From Paragonimus skrjabini miyazakii (lineage: Eukaryota; Platyhelminthes; Trematoda; Plagiorchiida; Troglotrematidae), in the NCBI GenBank assembly GCA_014338405.1, contig JTDE01000097.1, positions 353,837 through 417,836 of the forward strand: a DNA stretch of 64,000 nt, written 5' to 3'. Below, piece by piece: positions 23,690-36,744 of the stretch. Under the pieces are notes generated by a model. That model saw only the letters and a list, made by a program, of their open reading frames with translations. It ran no database searches and had not been told where the DNA came from. Numbering within the stretch: position 1 is the first letter of the stretch; every line of letters starts with the position of its first letter. Both the position numbers and the translations under genes were made by a program.

Positions 23690-25676
23690 CTGTGGAAAAA
23701 AACGGCGAACAACTTTATAACAATAATAACAGAGTGGACTTGTAATTATCAAAATTCCAATACAAACTCGCTGTCCAGGTCCAGAATGTCCCATCAATGG
23801 CTTACCGAAAACAAACAAAAGCAGTTCGAATTACAGAATGTGAATAGGGCATGCGAACGTGACTCAACCTCTCGCTCGCCTGTGCAAACACTATCAACTG
23901 AAGCTGTCTGTCAAAGTCAGAGTTGAAAAATGATTTGAGACAGTTTAGGGGGTAGGATTTGGAGTACACAAGTTTAACGAGATAGGAAGTAAATAACCAC
24001 AGTTCACCGCTATGGGATTTCAAATCCGGATGAAGGTGCAGAACAGAAACTTGCTATTCGACTTGTAATGCATTCGTTAGTCCCACTGCATGATGATCAA
24101 CTGCTTGAAACAAGGTACCGATAACAGCCAGTAGTGCAACATAGTGGGTAATGCTGAGCATACATTTTACACTCCGCAACAAAATTGTACAGATACCTTA
24201 AATTCCTTGCTGTTGGACGTACAACAACCAACTTTTACAGTGAACCACTGATATTATAAGGTTGTAACGTATACTGAAGAGCTTCAACAAAAAACAAAAT
24301 ACTTACAAAACTATGGCAAAATTACGTGGCCAACAGTAGTTGATGTGGGACCTTCAGGCTGATGAGCCAGCTCATCATTTGTTCACGTTGACACTAGACG
24401 TAATGAGAATCAGATGCGTGCCATCACTTAGTGTTGTGATTGTCGAGCTCCATTGCCAGTGGTCTAGACATGAACCAATTGACATGTGACTGGTGCTTCC
24501 ATGTGCATTTGTTCAGTCACGCCACAAAAACGTGATTTCGAAACAGGGAACGTTGTAGCCTCCTAACAGATGCGGTAAAATACCCTCTCAAAGAAGCAGC
24601 CATGCACTCATTGTGCAAAACGTTGTCCCTCTGAAAAAATTGCAACCCCTTGCCAAATTAAAATGAGAGAGGAAATCATCCAACTATAAAAATCAGCGTC
24701 TCTATTAAGAGTTAATATGGCTGGTCACGCAGTCCAAAGGCAAAAATGGTTTTTCATGACATCAGCCAATGAGTGTTCCAGGGCGTCGATTGAAACCTGC
24801 TTCTTCTCTGTGAAGTTCATCTTACTAACGTATCAAGGCAATAAGTTTATTTGGATTATATCCTCACATCATGAACCAAATGAAATGCCTATTCTGAGTT
24901 AAAGAATTTTAGCACATCAGTAAGGCCGTATCTGACTGTGGTTCGGCAAAATAAATTTGTCCATATTGTCACACGTCAACCATGAATCGCACAGCTCTTT
25001 GTGTTAAAAAGTACGTCTTGTTACTCTGAAAGTTAGCGTAATATTCATCGTTTGGCTCAACCTGATTAGAATGCCAATCTTCCATTTCACTTAGCTTACA
25101 GAATGTTTTTTAGTCCACCGAAATTGCACACAGCATCATCGTTAGAGTCTTGCAATAGTAAGTCTTAATATGCTTGACCCCACCAGTTGAATAGCTCAAC
25201 TCGTATTTTTTCCAAATCCAATAGTTCATATTTTCACAAAGTGTTGTGGACAGAACAAACGCAGATGGAAACCGGTCACTGAGGTTTAGCTGTATGGCAA
25301 TTAATCCAAGCCTAGACCACTGGAAATGCAATCCAGCAACTACGATGCCAACCAAGGGACGATGCAAATTCGACCCCCAAAGTACCAGATGTCTAAATGA
25401 CCAGATAACATTAAGCCTGAGCATCGGCGTGGAAGCACCACAGTAACCTAAGATGGCAGTATAATTTTGTTAAGTATAATTTTTTCACAGTTTTGTGTAC
25501 AATCCACTTTTCTATAAGAACTATTCAAGTAAGTCAGCCCACATCTATTTCATACCACGTACATGATGTGGAAAACTGGTGTTCACGATTCGATTATAAG
25601 AAAAATACAGCAGCCGTACAATTTTGTCCACGATGTAAATGTCTGCGACTAACCTGCTCTTTAATATATATATATA

Positions 25677-25707
<31 letters not shown>

Positions 25708-27253
25708 ACACGCAAAAACCATAAGTGGAAAACATGCCACAATAGGGACATTGAGGGCGGCCATGTTACGCCGGAAACAGCCTGCCCAAACTCATTGGGT
25801 TGTCCAACCTTTGGGAAAATGCACCACAGAAAAAACGGAAATTGGCCCAGTCGTGAGGGTAGCGATTATATCCTGACAATGCGATGAGCACTACAGCATT
25901 TAAACTTGCATAAGTAGCTGGTGATCGTGTTCACTCTGAAACCGAAAGCTGCTCCAGATGTGACCACTGATACACTGACAATGTCTCTTCTGATAAGGAG
26001 TATGAATCTGTCCCGATAGTTATGTGCAAATCCTGAAAACGGAATGAGGATTGATGGACAGACTGGCAGTATCTTAATTCACCCTTTCTGCTCAATTTGT
26101 CCTGAGCGATATTTTAGCCTCATTTGGGGATATCCAAAGTCTCAAAATGGGGCTTCATGGCGATAATATTCCAACTGGTATACAGTATGTAGATGCTATT
26201 ACTTTATTCCAACGCCTCCATGCCGAAAACATGATGAATAAGAGGGACAATCAGTACAGTGCGCACTGAATGAGCTATACACTTTCAGAAAGTAAGGTTC
26301 CGCATCAATACTGGGTTGTTCGCATTTTTCACTTCTATCGTGACAACGAGTAGGCCGGTTAACACACATAAGCAGAGCTGTCTCGAAAACATGAATTAAT
26401 GCATGAGTACAGCAAACGTACGGGCTACGTTGACCAATCTTTGTCACTTTCAATGACAGGAAGACCTTTCGCTGTTGTGAAAAGGAAGAATAGCTAGAGT
26501 CTACCTGCGATGCACCTCGCGCAATAATTCAGACGACTTGGTCTGGTTGTTAGTCATTCCGTTTGATCATTATTGCTTCTGTCAGTTAGCACATAATGCC
26601 AAAAAACTCAGCGGCACAACCGATTAGTGAAATTTTTCTCCAACAGCGTAATGTGGTAGTTGCTGGGTCATGTATTCTGTATGTCGAAAAACAGTTAATC
26701 ACATCAAGCAATGTAATCACTAGGACATGCATCGATGGAATAAAACCAGGTGATCAGGTAACGATGCAAGCAAAGGTCGACCAAATTTAGACAGTTTCAT
26801 TAAACGTCAGCTTGAAAGGTGCTTCCATTGTCTGAAAAGAAATCCGGTGATCACATAAGTGGTCGGTAGGAGACATGTTAGCGTGCCCGCTGTCTGGCTA
26901 CATTAATACTGGCTATCCTCCTTCGTCTTGTTTTCTTCGCTATTTTGCCTTTGATGGGAAGTTTCTTCAAGAAGAACCCTAGCAACTATGACATCGGTAC
27001 CATCTGATAGAGACCACACTAAAGTATGCACATTGATCACGTCAGGCATGCAACCAGATACACAGTGGTTTAAACCGGCCACCGTCAATGTGTGTGAAAT
27101 AAGCGAGTAAACAGCAAACAGAAAAAACGAACCGAGGTACGCTGGTGATCAGTAAGGAGTGAACAACTAGAAAACATATTAGTTGGATGCTTAAATAACC
27201 GCATGATTGAAATTTTAAAAGATGACAGCGTTTCGACAAGGGTAAATGCATAC
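23690..27253 (-). other. CaMKII intron, 3.6 kb
   Basis: Intron upstream of alternative exon B. It contains an (AT)n microsatellite at about 25663-25708. I see no gene or mobile element. Confidence 0.8.
25663..25708. repeat. (AT)n microsatellite
   Basis: About 46 bp of alternating T and A broken once by tttta. Simple repeat inside a kinase intron. Confidence 0.9.
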
Positions 27254-27319
27254 CTGGCATCAGCTTCACTGTAGAATTCTCGAGCAACGATGTCTTCAAA
27301 CAGTTCGCCACCTGTAACA
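27254..27319 (-). CDS. CAMK2: CaMKII exon: VTGGELFEDIVARE (alpha-D)
   Basis: Internal 66-nt exon. The acceptor is ctcattgcag, one leading base completes Leu (CT|T), and it then reads VTGGELFEDIVAREF and YSEADA, followed by AG, the first two bases of a Ser codon. The donor is gtatgc. GGELFEDIVARE followed by YSEADA is diagnostic of CaMKII. The trailing AG is completed to Ser by the first base of either alternative HRDLK exon. Confidence 0.96.
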
Positions 27320-27782
27320 CTGCAATGAGAGAATAAGTACATAATGCATTAAAGAAGAAATGGCAGAGATCAAATTGCATCAAACTTATCTGGGAAACAT
27401 GTATCGCCCAATACAGACTGCGAAAATCAGCCGCCGAGCAAATTTCGCCTCTCACAGACGCAGCAACCTATCTAACGTTGCACAGAGATCAGTATCTTAG
27501 CCTGAGTTAGCCAGCTCCAACTTCGACTTTGTTTCGAGTTGACCTCAAAATCAGCAAGAAAAACTAACATAGCCGTTGTAGAGCAACACTAAACAAGTAA
27601 CGCCTCAAACTAGTTCACAGATATAGCGACAAAGTCAGAGGTAAACCAAGATCAGACGCCAGAATCGCTAATGTGACTAGAAAATGGTTGTTCCAAGAAA
27701 ACCAATGGAACAAACAGCCGAATGTCTAAAACGATTCAAGCAATAAAAACAAAATGGAACCAATCCGATTGGAGTTAACCAA

Positions 27783-28000
27783 CCGGATCAGTATGGCATG
27801 CCGAAGGTTCACAAAGGAGGTTAGTCATTAAGACCGACTCCAGATGAGTGCCAGTCACTTTAACGTACGACAACGCGATAACTAGCCGCGGTGCTGGAAC
27901 CCAGAAAATTTGGTCCTCATCGTTCACCTGATACTTCTGCCTGGATTGGTAGTGGATGTGACAAAACAATTACCGGTGGGCTTTAGTCACCACGCCGATA
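27783..28000 (+). mobile_element. Penelope-like element, decayed reverse-transcriptase fragment
   Basis: In one plus-strand frame from 27792 the translation reads YGMPKVHKGG, a stop, SLRPTPDECQSL, a stop, and later LAAVLEP. This matches the Penelope-like RT pattern YG(L/M)PK(I/V)HK - G - LRPI..., followed by a helix ending in a W/L-A-x-x-L-x-P motif. Several stops make it a relic. Boundaries are approximate. Confidence 0.5.
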
Positions 28001-28275
28001 CAAGAAGACTTTTCATAAAGTCTCTCAGTAGGTCACCCAAAAATTAGTCCAACCACGGCCGAACCGATCGTCACTCGGCTACATATACTAGCTCTGTGTT
28101 GTCAACAGAAGTCTATGCACAGCTCGCGACGCTTATGATCACAATTGGATTGCGCTTGTCACGCGCACATACAAACGATTGGCAGCATCCGTTTCCGGAC
28201 TAGCCTGATGCTGTAACACACGCGCATAAACGTCGATACACGTGGCCCATACTGCAACACGTTTTGTCCCACTTA

Positions 28276-28303
28276 CACCCCCCCCCCCCCCCAAAAAAAA
28301 AAA
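28276..28303. repeat. C-tract followed by A-tract
   Basis: About 16 C followed by about 11 A. Low-complexity sequence; its exact length is prone to sequencing error. Confidence 0.8.
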
Positions 28304-30138
28304 CAATAAGACCTGGAGGCGTGTGAGTGACCAGCACTCAGCCAGATAGTAGACTGGTGTGAAAACGAAACCCTGATCTGACAGAAACAAAAAAATAGAG
28401 AGTTCAGCGGTGAGACATAAAGGAGAGAAATGAACGTTAAAAATGAATGGGTAAAAAGGACTTCAACACAGAATTATAAACTAGTACACTCAATATAGGA
28501 CTGAGAAGAAATTTAGACCTGGAAACCAAACAAAATCTTTATTACAAAAAGCACTAACAAAACTGGAAGAGAAGAAGTTAGCGTGCAAACAGAGAGACTC
28601 AAATTCGAAGATATAATAGATAGTACAGAACGCAGATCATTTCGCAATCTTCTTGCTCTGTTTTCTATACTTTTATTTATTGTCTGACATAAGTATGCAG
28701 GTGCTAAACTTTGTAACTGTACTGACTGTTCAACAAATCATGTCTCAGGTCAAATATTTTTGAAAAAATATAAAAGCACACCGCAGAATGTGGGTTGACT
28801 ACGGTGGCGGCACGTGCGTGTATGAGAAACAACACAAAACGCAAAGTACATTCAGATAGATTATTCCACTGGGCAACGTGCGCACATGAACTGGATGAGG
28901 CAGAGGGGATCGACTGTGCCAAAAGTAGGGTCCTAATCTCAGTTGGCAATCAGGGACGAAACATGGACAAAAAATCATCTTTTGCGAGTTGAAAGCACAT
29001 ACCAACACATGGAAGCAGGGCGGTCAGTGGTCCATGTTTCAGTTAAAGTCCGTCACATCGTTGTTCTGTGATAAGCTCAGTCCCAACGGCTTTGTCGTGA
29101 GTCGCCTCACAATACACAGACCCACACACATGAGAACTTTGCTTCACATGCTGGAAATAAAGTGTCCGCAGTGTGTAATTGTTTGTCTTCCCAACTCAAA
29201 TCGAGTGCACGTATGCGTCTGGTTGCACGCGTAGGCAAAGCACGAGTCTGCCTGTATGGGATCTGCATTGATTTATTCGTACACTGATTAATCTATAAGC
29301 CTTGTCAAGCTAGCTAGCCAGTCGTTTTGCGTAACTTCACATGTCCGCTCGTGTGTCCGTACTATCACGTCCTTGTGATAAAATGTATCGACGCGATCGC
29401 ACATTGCTTACTTCTCACAAAAGGAAGTTACAAAGGCCTATGATATTGAAATAGGTTTACACACCGCGATCCAATAGCTCAATGTTAGTGTGCTAAGGTA
29501 CGTAACATTACTTTGAAAAACGACTAAATTAAATTTTTTTGATTATAGGGCATGGACAAGTAAAATTGCCCATGTTACTACTTCGACAAAACGATGCAAA
29601 TCAGCTTAGTCACAAAAAGATTCAAAGTTGGTTCGAACAAATTCGGTTAATCAATCAACTGCACGTTGCACACAACATGCGGAGAAGCATGTTAACGAGG
29701 CAGAGAAGACCGAGGCAGGTGATTTAAAGTAGACAATTATGAAAAGAAATATAACGCACCAATGCCACAGATCACGATCGACTACTCGATTTCATTTCAT
29801 TTTCAGCTCCAGTTTACTGTTAACTGGCTCGGAGCACACGGCTGAATTAATGCAGTCGACAAAGGTTGGTCATTTCGGTTCAACAATAATGCGCTGTGAA
29901 TGTTTAACTAATTACTGGGGAAATGGTCATGGGGACGCTAACAGAACACAACAGAAAATAAAAAGACCATTATGGAGGGTGTCATTGGGCGAACATGACA
30001 ACTTAGGTTTCACTCTTGGTATTTAGCGGTTAGTGTGAGATATGTAGGTTAAATAAAATGCGAATAGATTCTCTCAGTCAAACTTATACGTTTCACGCTG
30101 AAACTGTATTGAGGAAACAACCACAGGAAAAGACTTAC

Positions 30139-30193
30139 AGATCAAATACCAAATAATGAAAGCCCTCGTCTTGGATACTGTCATGAAGTCGAA
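30139..30193 (-). CDS. CAMK2: CaMKII exon: RLHDSI...FHYLVFDL (hinge)
   Basis: Internal 55-nt exon, too short to be noticed as an open reading frame. The acceptor is gacatttcag equivalent (tttcag) and the donor is gtaagtc. Two leading bases complete Val (G|TT). It then encodes RLHDSIQDEGFHYLVFD and ends CT, completed to Leu in the next exon. This is the N-lobe beta-4/beta-5 strands and the hinge next to the ATP pocket. Length and both phases fit exactly between the exons at 44823 and 27254. Confidence 0.95.
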
Positions 30194-30407
30194 CTGAAAT
30201 GAAATGAAACATTAAATTACTACACACTAATAGCTAACCACACAGACGCAAGCAATACAGTGGTAGTAAACAGTGATGGTAACGATGTCCTATCATCAAT
30301 CACTTGGGCACCGTTCCAGGTCTCGACTGCCGTGACTGCTTTTGTCGGGACCTAAAGTGTACTGATGAGTAGTAGGTGATTTGGTTAATTTCAAGTTGGA
30401 CATTACC

Positions 30408-30645
30408 ACAATTGATCGCAATTATCGCATTCCCATAGACATTCCAGTCGGCCCCTCTCGAAAAGAATCACTAGGCTCGAGTTTCGCTCTCATTAGACCT
30501 CATCAGCAGTGCATATCCTTGCCACTGCCAGGACTAGAACTCTGGCCACGCTTTCATGAGGCAACCGTGTTGACCAATGCGCCATTGACCTCACATTAAA
30601 CACGACCGAATTATCATATGTGAACGCTCAACCACTTTCGCTTGT
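30408..30645 (-). repeat. tRNA-derived SINE (copy 2)
   Basis: Reverse-complement partner of 10958-11195. Read on the minus strand, the A-box is better preserved (tggcgcattggt, 30573-30584) and the B-box-like element is gagttctagtcct (30530-30542). Both copies share the 3' end gcgatcaattgt. Substitutions between the copies suggest old, independent insertions in opposite orientation. Confidence 0.65.
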
Positions 30646-33600
30646 GAGTAACGATCAGGTTGCCCGAGTGCTTCAACAGAAGACACAGTTAGTGTCTGGT
30701 AACTCCGATCGATGACCCCTCGACTAGGACTTGTGTTCAAGTTGAAATCACAGAAATTAACTTACTGAGCAGTATTTTGATTTAAACAATAACACACAAT
30801 CCAGTCGCCCACCCATGATGGTATCCATCAGTCTTGTGAGATAACTAAGAGCGGTGAAATACGTCTATGTACCACATGAAAAGAGTTTTGGAAGGATTCT
30901 GGTAGTCACAACCTCTTTCATTCATTCGCCCACGATGGTCATCAGCCTGATCAGAAGGTATTATGGCTTGAACCGCCATCTTAAACATAATATAACAATC
31001 AATTAAAGACAACCTGATGGATGTGGAAGTTAATAGAAACATCGCTCGACCGAAACGAACGAGATAGCCAAGACCACAGTGTAAGCCATGTCCAATAAAC
31101 AAGTCGTTGACATATGTCCGCGCGTTGCAGTGTTCCATCTTAAACATATTTAGCCGATATGCATAGAGGAAAAGAGTTAGCGCATAAGGGCCGAACATGA
31201 AACAAGTGAATTAAAAAACCTGATAGTTTATCCTCCTTCTACGTACTCGTCAGAGATTGTCAACATCGTTACCAAGTAGCAGAAACTTTGTAGCACCTCA
31301 ACAAATGAAGCTACTAAGACTCGTTGACATTTGGTGGAGTGCGGTCAAGGATGCAGTAATTGACCGTTCCCGTTCTATCGTATATTCGATGTGATTTGGT
31401 CCAGCTGAACGGTACTTCAGAAAGCTCGGCTAATTTATTGAGCTGGAATTGGACACACGTCAAAACACTTTCTTCTGTTTCATCATATGAGGTCTCGTTA
31501 CATCAGCGGCCAAGACACAAACATGACCGTTCGGAGGGGATATCGGTCCAACTCTCTAGGTCGTTTGACCAAATGGTCCTCATAATTTTTGCGCAAGCCC
31601 TTAGTTTTCGTCTTGAATTATAGCGGCTGTTGTAAAATTCAGACAGAAGAGTGGTCAGGTGAAAATTACTTTAAAATGTATTACCAGCTAATAAAAATCA
31701 ATTTTTTGTGTTGCATGCCTCCTTCAGAAACTGGTGTTTTTCTAACGGCCCCAAAATTTCGACATACGCTTGGGCTTTCTCCGCCGACGTGATTTTTATT
31801 AGGCTGACCATCAACACAGCCTGACAGACGTTGCCTACAGTTACCGTTTTACAGTCACGAGTGCATAAGCTATGAACAAGCAGCAAACCGAACTGTGTCG
31901 AAATAGACTGTTATGGGCCCAGATGGTTAGTTCAAACTGTACGACAAACTGCGAAGTGATATTTGCGAGTCTGCCTGTCAGACAATCCATCATTTGAAGA
32001 GGGACACGAAATACACAGAAAAACACTAGTAGAATAGCTGTGCGCTACCGTAGCTCATTCTAATAGTCTACGGTTTTTTCACCACAACTGAAATTGTATT
32101 TATGGAGTGGATAAAGCCTACATTAAACGGGTCTCAATGTTATATAATGTATTCGTTTTCGACCGACTGACGCCAGTGATATGAAAAGGAGTACCCGCGG
32201 AATTCGCAGTCGATATCATCTCATGGAAATAGACAGAGCACACAGTAGCGGACCCGTGAGTATTTGGGATTGAAGCCTCAACTCTTCCTAATTAGCCCGG
32301 CATGAACACAAACGACTGAGCACAACCATACATGCGATTCGCACGTCGGCTTTAACGAAAGTGACTGAAACATTGTAGGTTAATCCGTTGCAGACAAAGC
32401 AATATCTGAAAATATTGTTTAATAGTGTGGTCTCCTCGAGAGATATAAGGAATGCTCGTCCTATCACATTGTGATAAATAGTATTTGACATGGCTGTCCC
32501 GATTTAAATTGCGCTGTCAATTACAAGACCGGTATGACGATGCACAGCCACAGACATATGTAGACTATCTGCTGAAGGTGCCCCATCCTGACTCTTTCCA
32601 CATGGTCTGAGTACGGCTCAAATAGATCAAAGGTCCTATTCTGACGTTCCCGGTATACGCATCAACATATCATTCACTCGTTAAAAACCAGAAAGCACAT
32701 ACCGCAGCCATTTCTGATCAAGTCAAGGTAGTGTCAACAATAAACTCTAGGTGACCCAAAATGAATTTTTAGCATTGACCATATTAACTGCGCCAGAATC
32801 CAACCATCCTAAACACTTGGCGCAACAGTATCACATGTGTTCGAGTTCACCAAGTTGGACACATCATGGCATTCAAATATCTAGTTTGCACATTTTCATA
32901 CTAACTGCTTCGTCCTGTGCAACCGTACTATGAGTAACCAGGTTGTGAAATGTCTATTCTTCTCAGAGGGTTGCTGGCAACAGGAACAGCTTGCTACCGA
33001 AACATGTCGTACAGGAAGTCATTTGCATGAACAAACACATTCATTTGTACGCAGTGGCAGTCTTGATCCTTATCTAAGTGGACAGTATTCGATGGGGCAC
33101 TTAATCCGTTTTCAAACATCTGCCTATGGTTCTTCGTGCTCGAAACGAGTGGTGATTTTATTTTTATACTTGGCGAGTTCGCTGATTGATTTCCACTGTA
33201 CACATTCAGAAACCTTAATAACCAAGCCAAAATACTTTACCGTTCTTTTGCAAAAAGGCTAGGTTGCCTGTTGTCTCCCTGATGGCGAATCCTCTGGCTT
33301 CCATATAGCTTCTCAAACTCTTTCTCTGAGTCGCGGCACTCGGCCGCCTGCCACACTGTCGTCGCTACTCTTTACTGTCACTCACAACATAAGCAAATCC
33401 AGGCCAATTACTAACTGTATGTTCTCCATTTCAGTAGACGCTTTCCTAACTCCGAGTGTTCGTTTCTTGCAACGGGGCTCAATGGCTCCTAACGTTTTGT
33501 TTTGTAGGTTCCCTTGAGACAAGGCGCAAGCCCGGTAAAACTCCAACTTCTTGACTAACTGTTAACCACAGGTTTCTGAAGTGCACAACCCAAAATCGCG

Positions 33601-36236
33601 GCTCATCAAAAATTCCCTGGGCGGACACACAGTGAGCTAGCAACATCAGTGTGAATGTCGCCTTCTGTGATGGCCAACCATCCTTTGATCGTCTGACCGC
33701 TTTTGCCAGCGTTTCCGTTCGTCTTTGGGTGATAAAACGTTGTTTGGATTCGTTTGATATTCAGTTTTTCGGGGCGGATGCCAAATGTTTCGCTCGCAGC
33801 ATACAGAATGGCACATCATATGCTATAACATGTTCTATCAACGCTCTGTTCACTTCGGTGATCTTCAGGTCTGGATACTTGCTACTTCGACCAAAAAGGA
33901 AGAATGGTCCATCATAACGATTACGTATTGAATGCGTTTACAACGATCGAAAAGGATCCCATGGCATCCGCCGATCATAACCCCTTACTTTTGACATTAT
34001 AGCCTGTTGTATTGAATGCTGCGTACTTTGGTTGTCTCCCCATAACAGTCGGTACGGTTGACATGCTAAGACCAGGGACATTCAGTGGTTCTGCATCCAC
34101 AACAACTGAGTTATATGCAAAAGCATTTTTCAACCAGCACTGGAGAGTAACAGTGAACACTAACGGATCTGCACGTATTTGGAGCAGGATCACTGCATCG
34201 ACTCCTGAATGTTGGCCCTGCAGCCCAAATCAGCCACTAAGACCGCTTCTGCAGTGGCTCGTGACAAGTTCCGCAAAACCCCCGTGTAGCATGGCCTTTG
34301 TCTTGCCCATTAGGTCAGAACGGGTTGCGTTTGTTCGTGTTTCAATAGCACCGAGTCACATCCATTCGAAACATTCCAATGGGCTGAGTGCTTAGAGCTT
34401 TTTAATTCCCCAAAAACAATCAAATATGGTGCTTGCTGTGGAACATATCGAAGGATTCTTCACTGTTTCTCAGGGGTCACGTGGTAACAGGATATACTGA
34501 CATGAAGTATCACAAAAAAGTGCGATGACGAAGCCACAATTGTGAAAAATGGTACGTGCCGCCTAGCGTTTCGCTATGTCGCAGTACAGAAATAGTGTGA
34601 CAAAACTAGAAACCAGTCTGGCGCGCATCATTTGCTATCAGAAAATTGTTAGCTTTCGGTTAACTTTTCACTAATGTCAATCTGTTGTGCGCTTGAATGC
34701 ACACATTTACCATCCATTACTTATTGAAAAAAATATCGTGATACAACACTCCTCTAGGGTAGTACTGTACTTTTACTCTGTCCAGTTGCACCACACTGAT
34801 GTACGACGGCTTCCAACCCTGTACTGCCTTTCAATTGCTGATACGTTAATTCACAGTCAACCGATACTGACTGTGAATCATGGTTGCCAAGACATTGGAA
34901 CAATGGAGCCGGGCGAGTACGACTGTGTTTAGGGCTAAGTGCTGGCGGTATTCACTGGGAAGTCTGTTTTGAGCAATTTTGCTGAATATAGTTGGTTTAT
35001 TTTGCAATAATGACGACTGATAAATCAATTTAGACATGGAATGCCACAAACGCATCACATGGTCCGTTGGGTCAGGAAAGACTTGTTGTTAGAAGGGGCT
35101 AATAAATGACAAGGCACACGCAAGTCAGTGCCATTGGTGGTGCGCTAGGGAACATTGATTGTTGGCACGAATAGAGTTGCATAATTTAAGTGGCATATGC
35201 GGTAGCTGAATATAGCAAACGGTTGATTCCCGTCTGGCAATCAACATGGCACCTTATAGTCGGGGAAATCTTTGAACCAACCCACAGGACTGTAAAGGGT
35301 ACGCCGCGGTACGAATACTTTGTGTTCCAAGGGGGCGCTGTTCAAAATCTGATTCCAGCTGGAGGCCGCGATCCATCGTTATAGAGGGCGGCAGGGAGAA
35401 ACGTGTAAACCATCCGAGTGAGTGTGGACATAATAGTCTGAATAGTGGTGACAAACATCGAAAGGAACTTCTGACGATCGACTGAATCGACCGATGCAAT
35501 GAGAAGATAGCAATAATTACCAGATGGTGATGAAGGTTTAATAACGCTTGGGTGAAAGTGGGGGTGGGAATGAACCAATCAGAGTAGCGCGGATACGACG
35601 GATTACATAATGTTGGCAAGCCAACCTGTCCAATCACCAATAACCTTGCTCATATTGATCCAAACAAAACGTCCGGGAGTAAGTTTTGTGGATGTAACAT
35701 GTTGTGGATAGTGCCAAAAATATTTTTTTCGGCACTTCTTGAAGAATGACGTTTTATGTGATCTCGTAGAAAAATCACATTGAAGTAAAACTTCGTAATA
35801 CGTTATGTTTTTCAGTTCATGAAGCACTTATGATTATCCGAATCAAGATCGTGGGCATGGAGTTTAGTCATGTGCAAAAAATCGATAGAGCGAAAGGTAC
35901 TCCTGTTGAATTTTTGATTGAGTGTCGCTTCTCCGGTCATGGATGCATCCAGTCTGATGTGTACAGAGAAATGAGGCCCAAATGGCGTAATTTCCGTGGT
36001 AAATAATGATCGAGGCCAGCCGACAGGCCACAAATTAAAGAGTGGCGGTGAATAAATCATCAACCATACGTCTCGTAACAAAATGGCGGAATTGCTTAAT
36101 GCTAAATGTTAACAATTTCCCAGAACCTCTTGTCCGCAAACGAAGTAAATTTGCCCCTTAAACGGTTTAACTGTGAGTGTGTAAGAAAGATTTTCGTATT
36201 GGTATGTTCACCGTGCTTGGTATTTAGGTTACAAAC

Positions 36237-36720
36237 GTTTCATCACCAAGCGAGGTGAAATCATCAGTGTGTGAATGTTCTAGGGTATAGTTGTTGAGTG
36301 TGAAATTTGGTGAAGTTCAACGGGTGCCTGCTGCTATATGGTAGAGCGAGTTGACCTTCTGATCTGAATTCTGGTTGGTCGCTTTCTGTTGTTTTTGACC
36401 TGATCTACCGTTAGTTGATTCTTGCTGCAATTGAACATTGACTCGATGTCCGATTGGTTATTTCCTGCAGTTCTTGAGTGTTTGGTTTAGAGTCTCATTG
36501 GCTGCTTTCTGTTGCTATCGAACTTTGACCTCGAATCCCACTGGTTGGTCCTTGTACATTCATTGGGTTGATTTTCCTTTTGGAATTCTATCCCATTAGT
36601 TATTCATTGTCCCGTTTCGACTTTGGCGTGATCTGTTTAAGTAGCTCCGTTTGTGTTAACCGAAATTTGGACTTGATGGTGTCTACATTCCTTCAAATCG
36701 CTGATTCGCATTGGTTTGTA
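36237..36720 (-). repeat. Repeat with hammerhead-like core and degenerate 40-50 bp tandem units (copy 2)
   Basis: On the minus strand, several degenerate units containing a CCAA(T/C) start and a GGTCAA-like middle (around 36340-36640) lead to the core ctgatga...gaaac at 36267-36237. The loop of the hairpin is tcgctt here, against ccattt in the copy at 22576, while the tcacc/ggtga stem is kept. The block around gaattcagatcagaaggtca also matches the 22.4-kb copy. Possibly part of a Penelope-like or SINE-like repeat. No protein is recognised. Confidence 0.45.
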
Positions 36721-36744
36721 AATTTAGCGTAGGCTAAGTGGCAG

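Larger units (their letters stand above)
27320..30138 (-). other. CaMKII intron, 2.8 kb
   Basis: Holds the Penelope-like fragment at 27783-28000 and a C/A homopolymer tract near 28276-28303. The remainder shows nothing recognisable. Confidence 0.8.

Noticed and set aside
31250..31620. Possible RTE linker similarity on the minus strand
   Set aside because: Resemblance to the linker at 41372-41540 is too weak to separate from chance.
34012..34395. 127-codon plus-strand frame and its overlapping minus-strand frame
   Set aside because: Composition is unremarkable and no conserved motif was seen on either strand.
34849..34878. Short inverted repeat attcacagtc / gactgtgaat
   Set aside because: Arms of only 10 bp; expected by chance in 64 kb.
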